Source: Paludibacter sp. (lineage in GTDB: Bacteria > Bacteroidota > Bacteroidia > Bacteroidales > Paludibacteraceae). Taken from it: DNA of 64,000 nucleotides. Shown one piece after another: positions 35,401-44,410 of the stretch (position 1 is its first letter; every line of letters starts with the position of its first letter). A model generated the notes under the pieces. That model was not told where the DNA came from, made no database searches, and saw only the letters and a list, made by a program, of their open reading frames with translations. The stretch lies in the NCBI GenBank assembly GCA_028710415.1, contig JAQTUE010000013.1, positions 97,521-161,520 on the forward strand, in the 5' to 3' direction. A program made the translations under genes and the position numbers.

Positions 35401-36867
35401 TATCTTATCCCTGAATAAGGATACCCCACAATTCAAGGCTGTTTGTCCGCCGAAAGAAAGGAATACTCCATCCGGGCGTTCTTTCTCAATGACACGTTCA
35501 ACGAAATCGGGAGTGACAGGCAGGAAATATACTTTATCAGCTATTCCTTCGGATGTTTGAACTGTGGCAATATTCGGATTGATCAGCACCGTTTCAATGC
35601 CTTCTTCCTTTAACGCTTTCAATGCCTGGGAGCCTGAATAGTCAAATTCACCGGCTTCTCCAATTTTCAAGGCTCCTGAACCAAGAACGAGTACTTTTTT
35701 GATTTCACCTTTTTCAACACCGTTGTAAGGATGTTTGGTTACTAATCTTGATTCAAGTTCTTCTTCTATAAGTTGAGGAATGTTTTTAGTCTGGTTGGTT
35801 AGTGTTTTGATAAATACATCAAACAAAAACTCTGTATCTGTAGGTCCTGAGGATGCTTCCGGGTGAAATTGTGCCGAGAACCAGTGTTTTGTTTTGTGAC
35901 GGATACCTTCGTTAGTCCCATCATTCATGTTTACAAATAAAGGTTCCCAATCCGATCCAAGGGTTTTATTATCAACAGCAAATCCATGATTTTGTGAAGT
36001 AATAAAAGCGCGGTTTGTACCAACTAATTGTACCGGTTGATTATGGCTTCTATGACCGTATTTCAGTTTGTAAGTTTTAGCACCTCCGGCAACGGAAAGC
36101 AACTGGTTACCCATGCAAATCCCGAAAATAGGTTTTTCGGTCAACATCGCTTTTTGTATGTTTTTTACGGTTGTCTGGCAGTATTCCGGATCACCCGGAC
36201 CATTCGAGAGAAATAGTCCATCAAATTCTATGTGATTAAAATCATAATCCCACGGTACGCGAATTACTGTTGTGTCACGTTTCAACAAACAACGGATAAT
36301 ATTATGTTTCACACCGCAATCAACAAGTACTACGCGGTGTTTTCCTGTTCCATAAGTAATTACTTCATCACAGCTTACTTTTGCAACCTGATTTTCATCA
36401 TCCGGATTAATAAACTCAATGTCCTCACCATCAGGAAAAATAAATTTCCCTCTCATCGTCCCTTTTTCCCGGACTAATTTAGTCAGTTCCCGTGTGTCAA
36501 CACCAAAGATTCCGGGTGTTTTGTTCTCAATAAGCCACTCACTAAGGCCTTTACCTGCATTCCAGTGGCTGTATTCAAAAGAAAAATCGGAAATAATCAA
36601 GCCTGTCGCCTGGATTTTTTCCGATTCATAATAAGTAGAAAGTCCGTTCTGGATGATATCATTCGGAACACCGTAATTTCCTACTAACGGGAAAGTAATA
36701 GCCAACAACTGACCCGCATATGAGGGGTCGGTCAGACTTTCGGGATACCCAACCATGGCGGTATTAAAAACAACTTCTCCAGCTACCGGTTTTTCATAAC
36801 CGAAGGATTTCCCTTTAAAAACTGTTCCATCTTCCAACACTAAGTGGAGTGGTTTGTACTTTTGCAT
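32497..36867 (-). CDS. carAB: Fused carbamoyl-phosphate synthase (glutaminase + synthetase)
   Basis: The single 1456-residue chain joins what are usually two proteins. Residues 1-355 are the CarA amidotransferase with nucleophile C251 (FGICMGNQ) and H335/E337 (FHPEAS). A linker (356-388) leads to CarB, with two ATP-grasp halves and a C-terminal regulatory domain. It makes carbamoyl phosphate from glutamine, bicarbonate and ATP for pyrimidines and arginine. The synthetase part reads like eukaryotic CPS1/CAD: [43 protein letters not shown]-like [30 protein letters not shown] and [21 protein letters not shown]. The start is set at 36867 because an in-frame ATG at 36921 falls inside the -7 box. 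Confidence 0.95.
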   Translation of the reverse strand: [1456 protein letters not shown]

Positions 36868-36918
36868 ATATCGTGTATTGATTGAATTGTCTTTCCTACT
36901 CAATTGTCCAAATTTGTG

Positions 36919-36926
36919 CAAAAGTA
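36919..36926 (-). promoter_or_regulatory. -7 promoter element of carAB
   Basis: TACTTTTG on the minus strand lies 52 bp before the chosen ATG. It rules out the longer reading frame. Confidence 0.6.
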
Positions 36927-37098
36927 CTGCTTTTTCTTGTTTTGTGCAACTCTAAGACCCTGAAATCTTACTTAATTTAACCGTTTTTAGTTGAACAGTT
37001 ATCCATTTGTCAATATATAGGTTGAATGTGTTCAGAAAGAGAACAGAAAGGGTATAAATATGCTTAAAAATACAATTTGAAGTAAGTTTTACTGATGA

Positions 37099-37131
37099 AA
37101 AAGAGCAGCAAGCTTTCGCTAACTGCCCTTT
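37099..37131 (-). terminator. Probable terminator of prfC
   Basis: GAGCAGCAAGC-tttc-GCTAACTGCCC pairs imperfectly (G-U and one mismatch) and is followed on the minus strand by TTTTTCAT. It lies 32 bp after the prfC stop. Confidence 0.5.
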
Positions 37132-37162
37132 ATAACTCGTCCCAATTCGTTAAATCTGTTTG

Positions 37163-38740
37163 TCAGAATTCAGAAGTGAAATGGAACTTTATATTTTTAA
37201 AATCGTTTTGTGCCATTTGAAGTACATATCCTGAATCTGCCAGAAATACATCCCGGCCACTTTTATCTTTAGCCATATACTGAGCTTTTCGTTTCTTGAA
37301 GTTATCAAGCTCCACTGCATCAGCGCTTTCAATCCAACAGGCTTTATAGAGTGAAATTGGATCCCAACGGCATTGGGCATTGTATTCATGCAACAATCGG
37401 TATTGAATGACTTCAAACTGAAGTTGCCCAACCGTTCCTATGATTTTTCTTCCATTATATTGATTTACAAATAACTGAGCCACACCTTCGTCCATTAGTT
37501 GGTTCACACCTTTATCCAACTGCTTTGTTTTCATTGGATCGGCATTTTCAATGTATTTGAACATTTCAGGAGAGAAACTTGGAATGCCTTTAAAATGCAA
37601 TTCTTCACCACCGGTTAGGGTATCCCCAATTTTGAAGTTGCCTGTATCCGGTAAGCCTACAATGTCACCTGCATAAGCTTCGTCTACAGTTTCCTTTTTC
37701 TGGGCCATAAACGCAGTAGGACTCGAGAAACGCATCATCTTTCCGTGACGGACATGTTTGTAGTTTACATTTCGTTCAAATTTACCGGAGCAAATTTTTA
37801 CAAAAGCAATACAACTGCGATGGTTTGGATCCATGTTGGCATGAATTTTAAAAACAAATCCTGAGAAAGCTTCCTCAAATGGATCTATTTCACGTTCCAC
37901 GGTGTTTATTGGTCTGGGAGATGGGGCTATTTCAACAAAGCAATCCAGCAATTCCTTTACACCAAAATTATTCAGGGCACTCCCAAAGAATACAGGTGCA
38001 AGTTCCCCGGCAAGATATCTCTTAATATCAAATTTCGAATAGACACCGGTAATCAGTTCCATATCTTCACGCAACTTGTTAGCATCATGTACACCGACAT
38101 AATTCTCAAGTTCCGGATTATTGATATCTGAAAAAGCAACTGATTCGCTGATGGATTGTTTGTTTGGAGTGAAAAGTTCCAGGTTTTCTTTATGTATATT
38201 ATAAACCCCTTTGAACGAAAACCCCTGGTTGATCGGCCAGCTTAATGGTCGTACGTGGATACCCAGTTCCGATTCCAGTTCGTCTAACAGATCAAAAGGA
38301 TCTTTTCCTTCCCGGTCCATTTTATTGACGAAAATCATTACAGGTGTTTTGCGCATGCGGCAAACATCCATTAGCTTCCTTGTTTGTGCTTCCACACCCT
38401 TTGCCGTATCCACTACAATGATAACGCTGTCCACTGCAGTAAGAGTGCGGTAAGTATCTTCGGCAAAATCCTGGTGACCCGGGGTGTCCAGGATGTTGAT
38501 TTTATAATTCCGGTATTCAAAACCCATCACGGAAGTTGCAACTGAAATCCCGCGTTGTTTTTCAATTTCCATCCAGTCCGAGGTAGCTGTTTTCTTTATT
38601 TTATTCGATTTGACTGCTCCGGCCACATGAATTGCACCCCCAAAAAGCAATAGTTTCTCAGTTAAGGTGGTTTTCCCTGCATCGGGATGACTGATAATGG
38701 CAAATGTTCTGCGTCGAAGTATTTCGGATTGTAAGCTCAT
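37163..38740 (-). CDS. prfC: Peptide chain release factor 3
   Basis: The 525-residue translational GTPase recycles RF1/RF2 from the ribosome. The G motifs are visible: G1 [15 protein letters not shown] (residues 17-31), G3 [12 protein letters not shown], and G4 [10 protein letters not shown]. The RF3-specific text [22 protein letters not shown] (given here in parts: [14 protein letters not shown] then ISVATSVM) separates it from EF-G, and the length matches E. coli RF3 (529). The ATG directly precedes the family start [20 protein letters not shown] -7 element lies 35 bp upstream. It is monocistronic. Confidence 0.95.
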   Translation of the reverse strand: MSLQSEILRRRTFAIISHPDAGKTTLTEKLLLFGGAIHVAGAVKSNKIKKTATSDWMEIEKQRGISVATSVMGFEYRNYKINILDTPGHQDFAEDTYRTLTAVDSVIIVVDTAKGVEAQTRKLMDVCRMRKTPVMIFVNKMDREGKDPFDLLDELESELGIHVRPLSWPINQGFSFKGVYNIHKENLELFTPNKQSISESVAFSDINNPELENYVGVHDANKLREDMELITGVYSKFDIKRYLAGELAPVFFGSALNNFGVKELLDCFVEIAPSPRPINTVEREIDPFEEAFSGFVFKIHANMDPNHRSCIAFVKICSGKFERNVNYKHVRHGKMMRFSSPTAFMAQKKETVDEAYAGDIVGLPDTGNFKIGDTLTGGEELHFKGIPSFSPEMFKYIENADPMKTKQLDKGVNQLMDEGVAQLFVNQYNGRKIIGTVGQLQFEVIQYRLLHEYNAQCRWDPISLYKACWIESADAVELDNFKKRKAQYMAKDKSGRDVFLADSGYVLQMAQNDFKNIKFHFTSEF

Positions 38741-38774
38741 GATTCAATGTTGATGGGAAATAAATTTGAGGGTG

Positions 38775-38782
38775 CAAAGGTA
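38775..38782 (-). promoter_or_regulatory. -7 promoter element of prfC
   Basis: TACCTTTG on the minus strand lies 35 bp before the ATG. Confidence 0.6.
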
Positions 38783-38923
38783 CGTTTTTTGAAGCAAATA
38801 CCAAAGTGAAGTGTTTGACTCATTTTATTTAAATGAATTTTGGTAAATCAGTGTAATAAATGGAATTTGATTCAATTTGAGTAATTCGTAATGATTCGTG
38901 GCATTCGTATCCGGCAAAATAAA

Positions 38924-38947
38924 AAGGCCGGCTATTAAGCCGGCCTT
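38924..38947 (-). terminator. Terminator of the OMPP1-type porin gene
   Basis: AAGGCCGGCT-atta-AGCCGGCCTT is a perfect 10-bp GC-rich stem followed on the minus strand by TTTTATTTTG. Confidence 0.85.
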
Positions 38948-38991
38948 AGATGCAAAATTAAAACAAAAATTTATCAGTTTTGATACTCCGT

Positions 38992-40545
38992 TCAAAATTT
39001 TAATCCTAACGTGACAACGATATTATTCGTGTTTGAAGAAACCTTTGCCGGATTTACGGCTATGTCAAGTTTGTTGGAATTGTAAGGATAAAACGATTCA
39101 TCGAGCATTTTGTTCATATACGCACAGTCAATAAACCAGTTTGCTTCACGATAACCGAACCCGGCTGAAAGGTAATTGGTACTGTTATTCCTGTAAAATT
39201 CGGTGTCAGTTCGGATGGTGTATGATTGTACCAGCTTGGCTGCATTCGGGGCAGTTGCATTTGAAGAATGTGCAAAGCCTGCACGAAATGCAAAATTATC
39301 GGTTAATCTATATTCACCACCAATTTTAATTGTGTTCACATTTCTCAGCATTTGTGACATCCCTTGATTTTCGTCAATGTAACTTTGTGAGGAACCGTTA
39401 GCGTCTTTTAAGCGAATGGCGGTATTATTGTCGTAATCATATTCTACGCTAACCAATCCTTTTGTTCCAACAATATAGGCGGCACTTAAATTGAGTTGCA
39501 TTGGACCCTGGAGTTGAAATGAATTTGTGCCACCCGGAGTGCCAGTATAACCATTTGTTTTGTTGGTGTAGTCTTCATAGAAAAGCTTAGAATAATAATT
39601 GTCCGAAATTGAATAAACAGTTGGAGTATGCACGGATAAACCAAGCCGGATATTATCTGTTATGCTGTAAATTGCACCCACATTCAGGTTAAAACCTGTC
39701 CCGGAAGAATAAATACTGTCCCTTAAATTCATCATTCCCCGATTTTCAGAAAATAATTCACTGTAACTGCTAATGCTGGTATAGTTCAATGACCTGAAAT
39801 TAAGTGTTGTTCCCAGGAAAAACGAATTGTTGAAATTTCCTGCCCAACCAAGGGAGTATTGATCAACATATCCTTTTTCATTGACTAAATACGAAGGAGT
39901 CACCGATCCACTGTTTCCTAATGCCGATTTCCATTTACTTACCCCGTCAATAACCGTTTCATTCATTAATTTGCCTTCAAAAGCCAGCACAGATAACCAG
40001 GGAATTCTTACATTGTCGAATGGTTCGTAATTACTGGTATAAGTCAAATCATTGGTGGTGAAATTATCGGTTAAATAAGCCATGTAATCAGTCATAGAGG
40101 ATGCAGCTGACCCGCTTTTAATATTTAACGTCCTGTTGAAATTGGCCAACCGGTTGTATCCGAATGAGAAATTTGAACTTAAAAGTCCACTCGAACCGTT
40201 TTCTTTTCTCCAGGTTGGTGTAGCCAACACATAGGAAAAATTATTGAATCCGATTTTATACATGTCATCCATGCTCTTCACTCCATTCCAGGTTGAATTG
40301 CCTTTTTGCATCATTACATTTAATGTTCCTGTAAGTTCCGAACTTCGATATATCCCAAGACCGGCAGGATTATCCTTTATAGCGGATGCATCGCCACCCA
40401 GTGCTCCAAATGCACCTGCCATACCCATGTAGCGGGCAGTTCCTGTAATGTCGGTCTGGGAGAGTTTTAAAGCGTCAAATTCCGTCTGTGCCTCTATCAA
40501 CAAACAGTTTAAGATGACTGTCAGCGCAATAATTATTTTTTTCAT
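38992..40545 (-). CDS. OMPP1/FadL-type outer membrane transport protein
   Basis: The 517-residue product has a signal peptide ending at IEAQ. The N-terminal mature sequence has the OMPP1/FadL signature (ALKLSQTDITGTARYMGMAGAFGALGGDASAIKDNPAGLGIYRSSELTG), in which the NPAG element forms the hatch. The rest is beta-barrel with alternating aromatic strands (FRAGFAHSSNATAPN, YLSAGFGYREANWFID) and a C-terminal strand ending in LGLKF. By family it moves hydrophobic compounds across the outer membrane; Bacteroidota members are often annotated only as outer membrane transport proteins. It follows the 40606-42105 gene in the same direction with a 60-bp gap. Confidence 0.88.
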   Translation of the reverse strand: MKKIIIALTVILNCLLIEAQTEFDALKLSQTDITGTARYMGMAGAFGALGGDASAIKDNPAGLGIYRSSELTGTLNVMMQKGNSTWNGVKSMDDMYKIGFNNFSYVLATPTWRKENGSSGLLSSNFSFGYNRLANFNRTLNIKSGSAASSMTDYMAYLTDNFTTNDLTYTSNYEPFDNVRIPWLSVLAFEGKLMNETVIDGVSKWKSALGNSGSVTPSYLVNEKGYVDQYSLGWAGNFNNSFFLGTTLNFRSLNYTSISSYSELFSENRGMMNLRDSIYSSGTGFNLNVGAIYSITDNIRLGLSVHTPTVYSISDNYYSKLFYEDYTNKTNGYTGTPGGTNSFQLQGPMQLNLSAAYIVGTKGLVSVEYDYDNNTAIRLKDANGSSQSYIDENQGMSQMLRNVNTIKIGGEYRLTDNFAFRAGFAHSSNATAPNAAKLVQSYTIRTDTEFYRNNSTNYLSAGFGYREANWFIDCAYMNKMLDESFYPYNSNKLDIAVNPAKVSSNTNNIVVTLGLKF

Positions 40546-40605
40546 ATCTTATGTTTTAAGTCAATTTTGATAATTTGATAATTTAAAATATCTGAAAATG
40601 AAATA

Positions 40606-42105
40606 CTATCGTCTGCCTCCGCCTCCGCCACCTGAACTGCGGGAACCACCGGAACTGCTACCTGAACTACTTCCTGAACTGCTGCTTGGACTGCTGCTTG
40701 AACTGCTGCCACTGGAATAAGAACTTGAAGAGCGAGAACTGCTGCTACCGCTATTGTAGTTCGAATTTCCGGAGTTATAGGATGAACTGCTTCTGCTTGG
40801 GCTGTAGCTTGAAGATGGGCTACTGCTCCTGGTAGTAGTTGAGTAATTTCTTGAATTACTGGTTGTAGTTGTCGAATAACTATTTCTTGAAGGACTGCTG
40901 TTTACATTCGTTTGATTTGAATTCGCTCCGGTGGGACTATTCCGTGTTATTGAGGTCCGGGGAGTTGTATTGATAGTGTACGAAGTTGAAGTCCTGGACC
41001 CCGGATTTCTGAGGGAGCTATTTTGATTTGTTCCGCTCCAGTTTCTTAATCCTCCGGTCCTGACTACACCGATTCCGGTTGTATTAGCAGGAATTGACCT
41101 GGCCGTTGAGGATCTCGTTAAATTGGTTGAACGCAATCCTGTGCCTGTATTTGCGGCACTTTGTGAACCTGTTTGTGAACGGTTGCTAACAACTGTATAA
41201 GGATTTGTTGAATAGTTTCCGCCACCACCAATCATAGTTTGTGATGAATTATTGGCTCCATTTGAGCGTTCTGAAGCGGAACTATTATTTAATTGTCGTC
41301 TGCTCGCTTCATCGTGGCTTGGATTCCTGGAGTTTCCCCAGTTGGTATATCCATAACCACCATAGCCACCATAGCCTCCATAGCCTCCATAACCACAGTA
41401 ACCGCCGTATCCGTAACCTCCGTATCCGTAACCACCGTATCCGTACCCACCATAACCAAATCCACCGTAACCAAATCCATCATATCCAAATCCGCCATAT
41501 CCAAATCCACCGTATCCTAACCCACCATAAAAATTATTATAGCCCCATGGGGAGTAAAAGTTATTATATCCAAACCCAAAGTTTCCATAACTGTATGGGC
41601 TGAAATTATAATTCCACCAGTATGGATTTGTCCAGGTTGGTGTTACATAGGCATATGAACCGTCTACATAAACATTCCAATCCCAATCGTTCAGGAAATA
41701 AATGTCATTATATCGTGGATCTCCAATAAAGATTTCATATTTTGGATTGTGAAAACGTCTGATTCGTTCGGCATATTCCAGGTCACTTATTGAGCCTTTA
41801 AACCCATTTAAATAATGTCCTTGTTCCAGGTTGTTTTCAGTGCTGTCGTTTGCCTCTCCAACGACATAAACTGTATCATGAGTTGCTTTAGCCTGAGGGT
41901 TTTCACGTTCAAGGTATATGATTTCCTTTGCACCGTTTTTGTAATTTGGTTTCTTTTTTGCCTGGTCAGTTGACTGATTTTTCTGGATTACCTGAGCATC
42001 ACTGGGCTTCAGATATAGATCGTCGACAAATGCTGTTTTCGTTTGACTCATGCCCAGTAAGGGTATAAGTAAAGAAATAATGGTAATTAGTGTGGATCGT
42101 TTCAT
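40606..42105 (-). CDS. Secreted low-complexity Gly/Tyr- and Ser-rich protein
   Basis: The 499-residue product has a signal peptide ending near GMSQ and no family I recognise. A folded-looking part (residues 20-160) contains KYEIFIGDPRYNDIYFLNDWDWNVYVDG. Then comes an aromatic region (YWWNYNFSPYSYGN), followed by tandem FGYGGFGYGG/YGYGGYGYGG repeats (about 190-260, with one lone Cys in GGYCGYGG) and a long Ser/Asn/Thr/Arg-rich tail ending in Ser-Gly repeats and RRSSGGGGGGRR-like text. The overall look is of an extracellular matrix or surface-coat protein with glycine-loop repeats. The frame is certain because it is open throughout, with clean start and stop. It may be co-transcribed with the downstream OMPP1 gene. 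Confidence 0.8.
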   Translation of the reverse strand: MKRSTLITIISLLIPLLGMSQTKTAFVDDLYLKPSDAQVIQKNQSTDQAKKKPNYKNGAKEIIYLERENPQAKATHDTVYVVGEANDSTENNLEQGHYLNGFKGSISDLEYAERIRRFHNPKYEIFIGDPRYNDIYFLNDWDWNVYVDGSYAYVTPTWTNPYWWNYNFSPYSYGNFGFGYNNFYSPWGYNNFYGGLGYGGFGYGGFGYDGFGYGGFGYGGYGYGGYGYGGYGYGGYCGYGGYGGYGGYGGYGYTNWGNSRNPSHDEASRRQLNNSSASERSNGANNSSQTMIGGGGNYSTNPYTVVSNRSQTGSQSAANTGTGLRSTNLTRSSTARSIPANTTGIGVVRTGGLRNWSGTNQNSSLRNPGSRTSTSYTINTTPRTSITRNSPTGANSNQTNVNSSPSRNSYSTTTTSNSRNYSTTTRSSSPSSSYSPSRSSSSYNSGNSNYNSGSSSSRSSSSYSSGSSSSSSPSSSSGSSSGSSSGGSRSSGGGGGGRR

Positions 42106-42253
42106 AATAATTTCTCCTATTGTTTAGTCTGTGCGTGATATTTTATTTATTAAATTTCAACAAGAATCGTGCCAATGAGTCCTTGTTTTTCAAGCTTTTT
42201 TTATGATTGATACTAACGAATTTCATATTGAACGATATCTCTCAAAAAATACC

Positions 42254-42261
42254 TACTTTTG
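42254..42261 (+). promoter_or_regulatory. -7 promoter element of prmA
   Basis: TACTTTTG lies about 110 bp before the prmA ATG in an otherwise gene-free divergent spacer. Confidence 0.5.
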
Positions 42262-42373
42262 TATTCTGTTTGATCATTAGACACATTCTGGATCAAAATG
42301 TTTAATTTAAATTCTAACTTTCAGAAAATTAAAATAAATTGTTGTAATTAATCGTTCATTATTAAATACTTAT

Positions 42374-43213
42374 ATGAATTACTTTGAAATTAATTTCAGT
42401 ATCGATCCTTTTGAAGAATACATCTCAGATGTATTAATTGCCGAACTTGGCGAAATTGGATTCGACAGCTTTGTTTCGACAGAAGTGGGTGTAGTTGCCT
42501 ATGCCCTGGAGACTGCCTTTGATGAGGCTAAATTAAAGACTTTGTTGTCTGATTTCCCTTTCGAAGCTGCTATCGACTACAAAGTTACACAAATAGAATC
42601 AAAAAACTGGAATGAAGAATGGGAAAAACACTATTTTGAACCAATAGTCATTGGCAATGAATGTGTTATACATAGTTCTTTTCATAAAAATGTCCCAAAA
42701 GCCAAATATGATATCGTTATTGATCCTAAAATGGCATTTGGCACAGGCCATCATGAAACAACAAGCCTGGTAATCGGACGGTTGTTGCAAATGGATTTAC
42801 AGGATAAGTCTTTGCTTGATATGGGTTGTGGAACTGCTGTGCTCGCTATCCTGGCAGCTATGCGGGGCGCTAAGGATATTGTAGCCATTGATATCGACAC
42901 CTGGTGTACTGAGAATTCAATTGAAAACATTGCCATGAATAATATCCCTGGAATCGATGTTCAGTTAGGTGGCGCGGAATTGCTTGCCGGATTGCATTTT
43001 GACATTGTACTGGCAAATATCAACCGGAACATATTGTTAGCTGATATGGAACAATATGCAGCTTGCTTGTCGAGTGGCGGAGAATTGTATATGAGTGGTT
43101 TTTATGTTCAGGATATTCCGTTGATCGAAGCTGAAGCCAACAGGAATGGGTTGACACTCATTGATTATCATGAAAAAAACAATTGGGTGGCAGTGAAAAC
43201 AGTGAAAAATTAA
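42374..43213 (+). CDS. prmA: Ribosomal protein L11 methyltransferase
   Basis: The 279-residue product methylates ribosomal protein L11 using S-adenosylmethionine. The N-terminal substrate-recognition domain (about 1-85, with IESKNWNEEWEKHYFEP) is followed by the methyltransferase domain. The latter has the PrmA hallmark DPKMAFGTGHHETT, SAM motif I LLDMGCGTAVLAI, the acidic end of strand 2 in VAIDID, and ANINRNILL. Length and domain order are normal for the family. It is monocistronic with a strong terminator. Confidence 0.95.
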   Translation: MNYFEINFSIDPFEEYISDVLIAELGEIGFDSFVSTEVGVVAYALETAFDEAKLKTLLSDFPFEAAIDYKVTQIESKNWNEEWEKHYFEPIVIGNECVIHSSFHKNVPKAKYDIVIDPKMAFGTGHHETTSLVIGRLLQMDLQDKSLLDMGCGTAVLAILAAMRGAKDIVAIDIDTWCTENSIENIAMNNIPGIDVQLGGAELLAGLHFDIVLANINRNILLADMEQYAACLSSGGELYMSGFYVQDIPLIEAEANRNGLTLIDYHEKNNWVAVKTVKN

Positions 43214-43251
43214 TACATTTACTATTTTTTCATTGACCATTTACTATTTAA

Positions 43252-43303
43252 AATCACTATCAACCGACTTTTAATTTAAGTCGGTTGATAGTGATTTTTT
43301 TTT
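43252..43303 (+). terminator. Terminator of prmA
   Basis: A perfect 19-bp stem (AATCACTATCAACCGACTT and complement) with a 7-nt loop is followed by nine T. The next 500 bp (43304-43807) are AT-rich; I see no gene there. Confidence 0.92.
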
Positions 43304-43807
43304 AGGCGTTTCAAGTTTTATTAATCAGCTAAAGGCATATGCAAAACAACAAATTAACTAACACAATTTCATTTTAATTCTTTCATTCTTTTAGTTGGTA
43401 CTTGTTCACTGAACCCCCTCTAAACTCTCTGGAAACCCCCTTGGAAGTGCGGCCAAGTGAAGACCAAATCAAGACTAAAAACAAACTAAAGAAGATCTAA
43501 AACCAGAAACCAAGTTCAAAACTCTTGTATCATTTTACAGTAAATGACTTTGGTTTATGAATCAATTTCGGTTGGTTCAAGTTTTGCTAATGAGACTTTT
43601 TGACATTGAGTCTCCTTTTACACAGGATCTTCTATTTGTGTGAGATAAAAATGAAAAAATGCAAACTCACGAACACGTTAAGTTTCACAAAGAATTCATT
43701 CAATCAAAATCTTTACTTATATGGCATATACGTCTAATCTGTTCTTTCATGTCAGGTAAGTCTTGTTTCAATATATATCCCCGAGAACCGGATTCTAAAT
43801 CAACAAG

Positions 43808-43872
43808 TGTGAAAGATGTAAGTTAATCTGAAAATTATGTAAGATTTAAGCTCTCTGAGACATCTATCTTTG
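43808..43872 (+). promoter_or_regulatory. Regulon promoter site J (direct repeat + -7 box)
   Basis: TGTGAAAGATGTAAGT (43808-43823) has ATGTAA at 43816. The second ATGTAA is at 43837 (21 bp on), and TATCTTTG at 43865-43872 starts 28 bp later. No GTGAA stem-loop follows, and the leader to the ATG is longer (79 nt) than at the other sites. Confidence 0.7.
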
Positions 43873-43951
43873 TCACATATTAATACGAAATTTATAGTGT
43901 TCACTTCATAGTTACAGATTTTCTTATTATTAACTTCTAAAATTAATCAGT

Positions 43952-44137
43952 ATGTCACTCTTATCCGTTTTACTCGTAATTATCATTGTAGGTGTTCTTC
44001 TTTGGGTCGTGAATACCTATATCCCAATGGATCATAAGATTAAAAACATTTTAAATATTGTTACCGTGGTTATTGTAATCATCTGGCTACTTAAAGTGTT
44101 TGGCCTTTTTAGTTACCTTACAAATATACATGTATAG
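43952..44137 (+). CDS. Thivi_2564 family small membrane protein
   Basis: The 61-residue product consists of two hydrophobic helices separated by VNTYIPMDHKIKNILN, which is the hallmark of the Thivi_2564 family of small inner membrane proteins (usual text: LWLVNTYIPMD.KIK.ILN). Length and layout match the family. Function is unknown. It is placed under the same promoter type as the surface proteins that follow and is closed by its own terminator, so it is an independent transcript. Confidence 0.85.
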   Translation: MSLLSVLLVIIIVGVLLWVVNTYIPMDHKIKNILNIVTVVIVIIWLLKVFGLFSYLTNIHV

Positions 44138-44231
44138 AACTGCAATCAATTGTATTTTAACATGATTAAATCTTGTTGATAGGTACTCTTTGGTTTACTG
44201 ATACTACATTTTCAGTTTAACTTAATTAATT

Positions 44232-44274
44232 ATCAGTATCATCTTTCAATTGAAAGATGATACTGATTTGTTTT
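44232..44274 (+). terminator. Terminator of the Thivi_2564 gene
   Basis: A perfect 36-bp palindrome (18-bp arms starting ATCAGTATCATC) is followed by TTGTTTT. Confidence 0.88.
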
Positions 44275-44410
44275 GTAACTATTATTTAAACTGGGTTAGG
44301 AAAGTAATCCTATTATACTATTTATGTGAAATTTGACGAATATTGTAATTATTACAACTTTATTAATTTTGAATTGTTTGTATATATAAACAATATAAAT
44401 TTAATGAAAG

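Noticed and set aside
41241..41603. Plus-strand frames opposite the Gly/Tyr repeats.
   Set aside because: Low-complexity shadow of the repeat on the minus strand; no start or regulatory signal.
44325..44380. Possible further copy of the direct-repeat operator upstream of the 44411 OmpA gene (TGTGAA, TTGTAATTATTACAA, TAATTTTG).
   Set aside because: The half-sites are not 21 bp apart and the -7 box is not 28 bp after any ATGTAA-like sequence; only the TGTGAA start matches.
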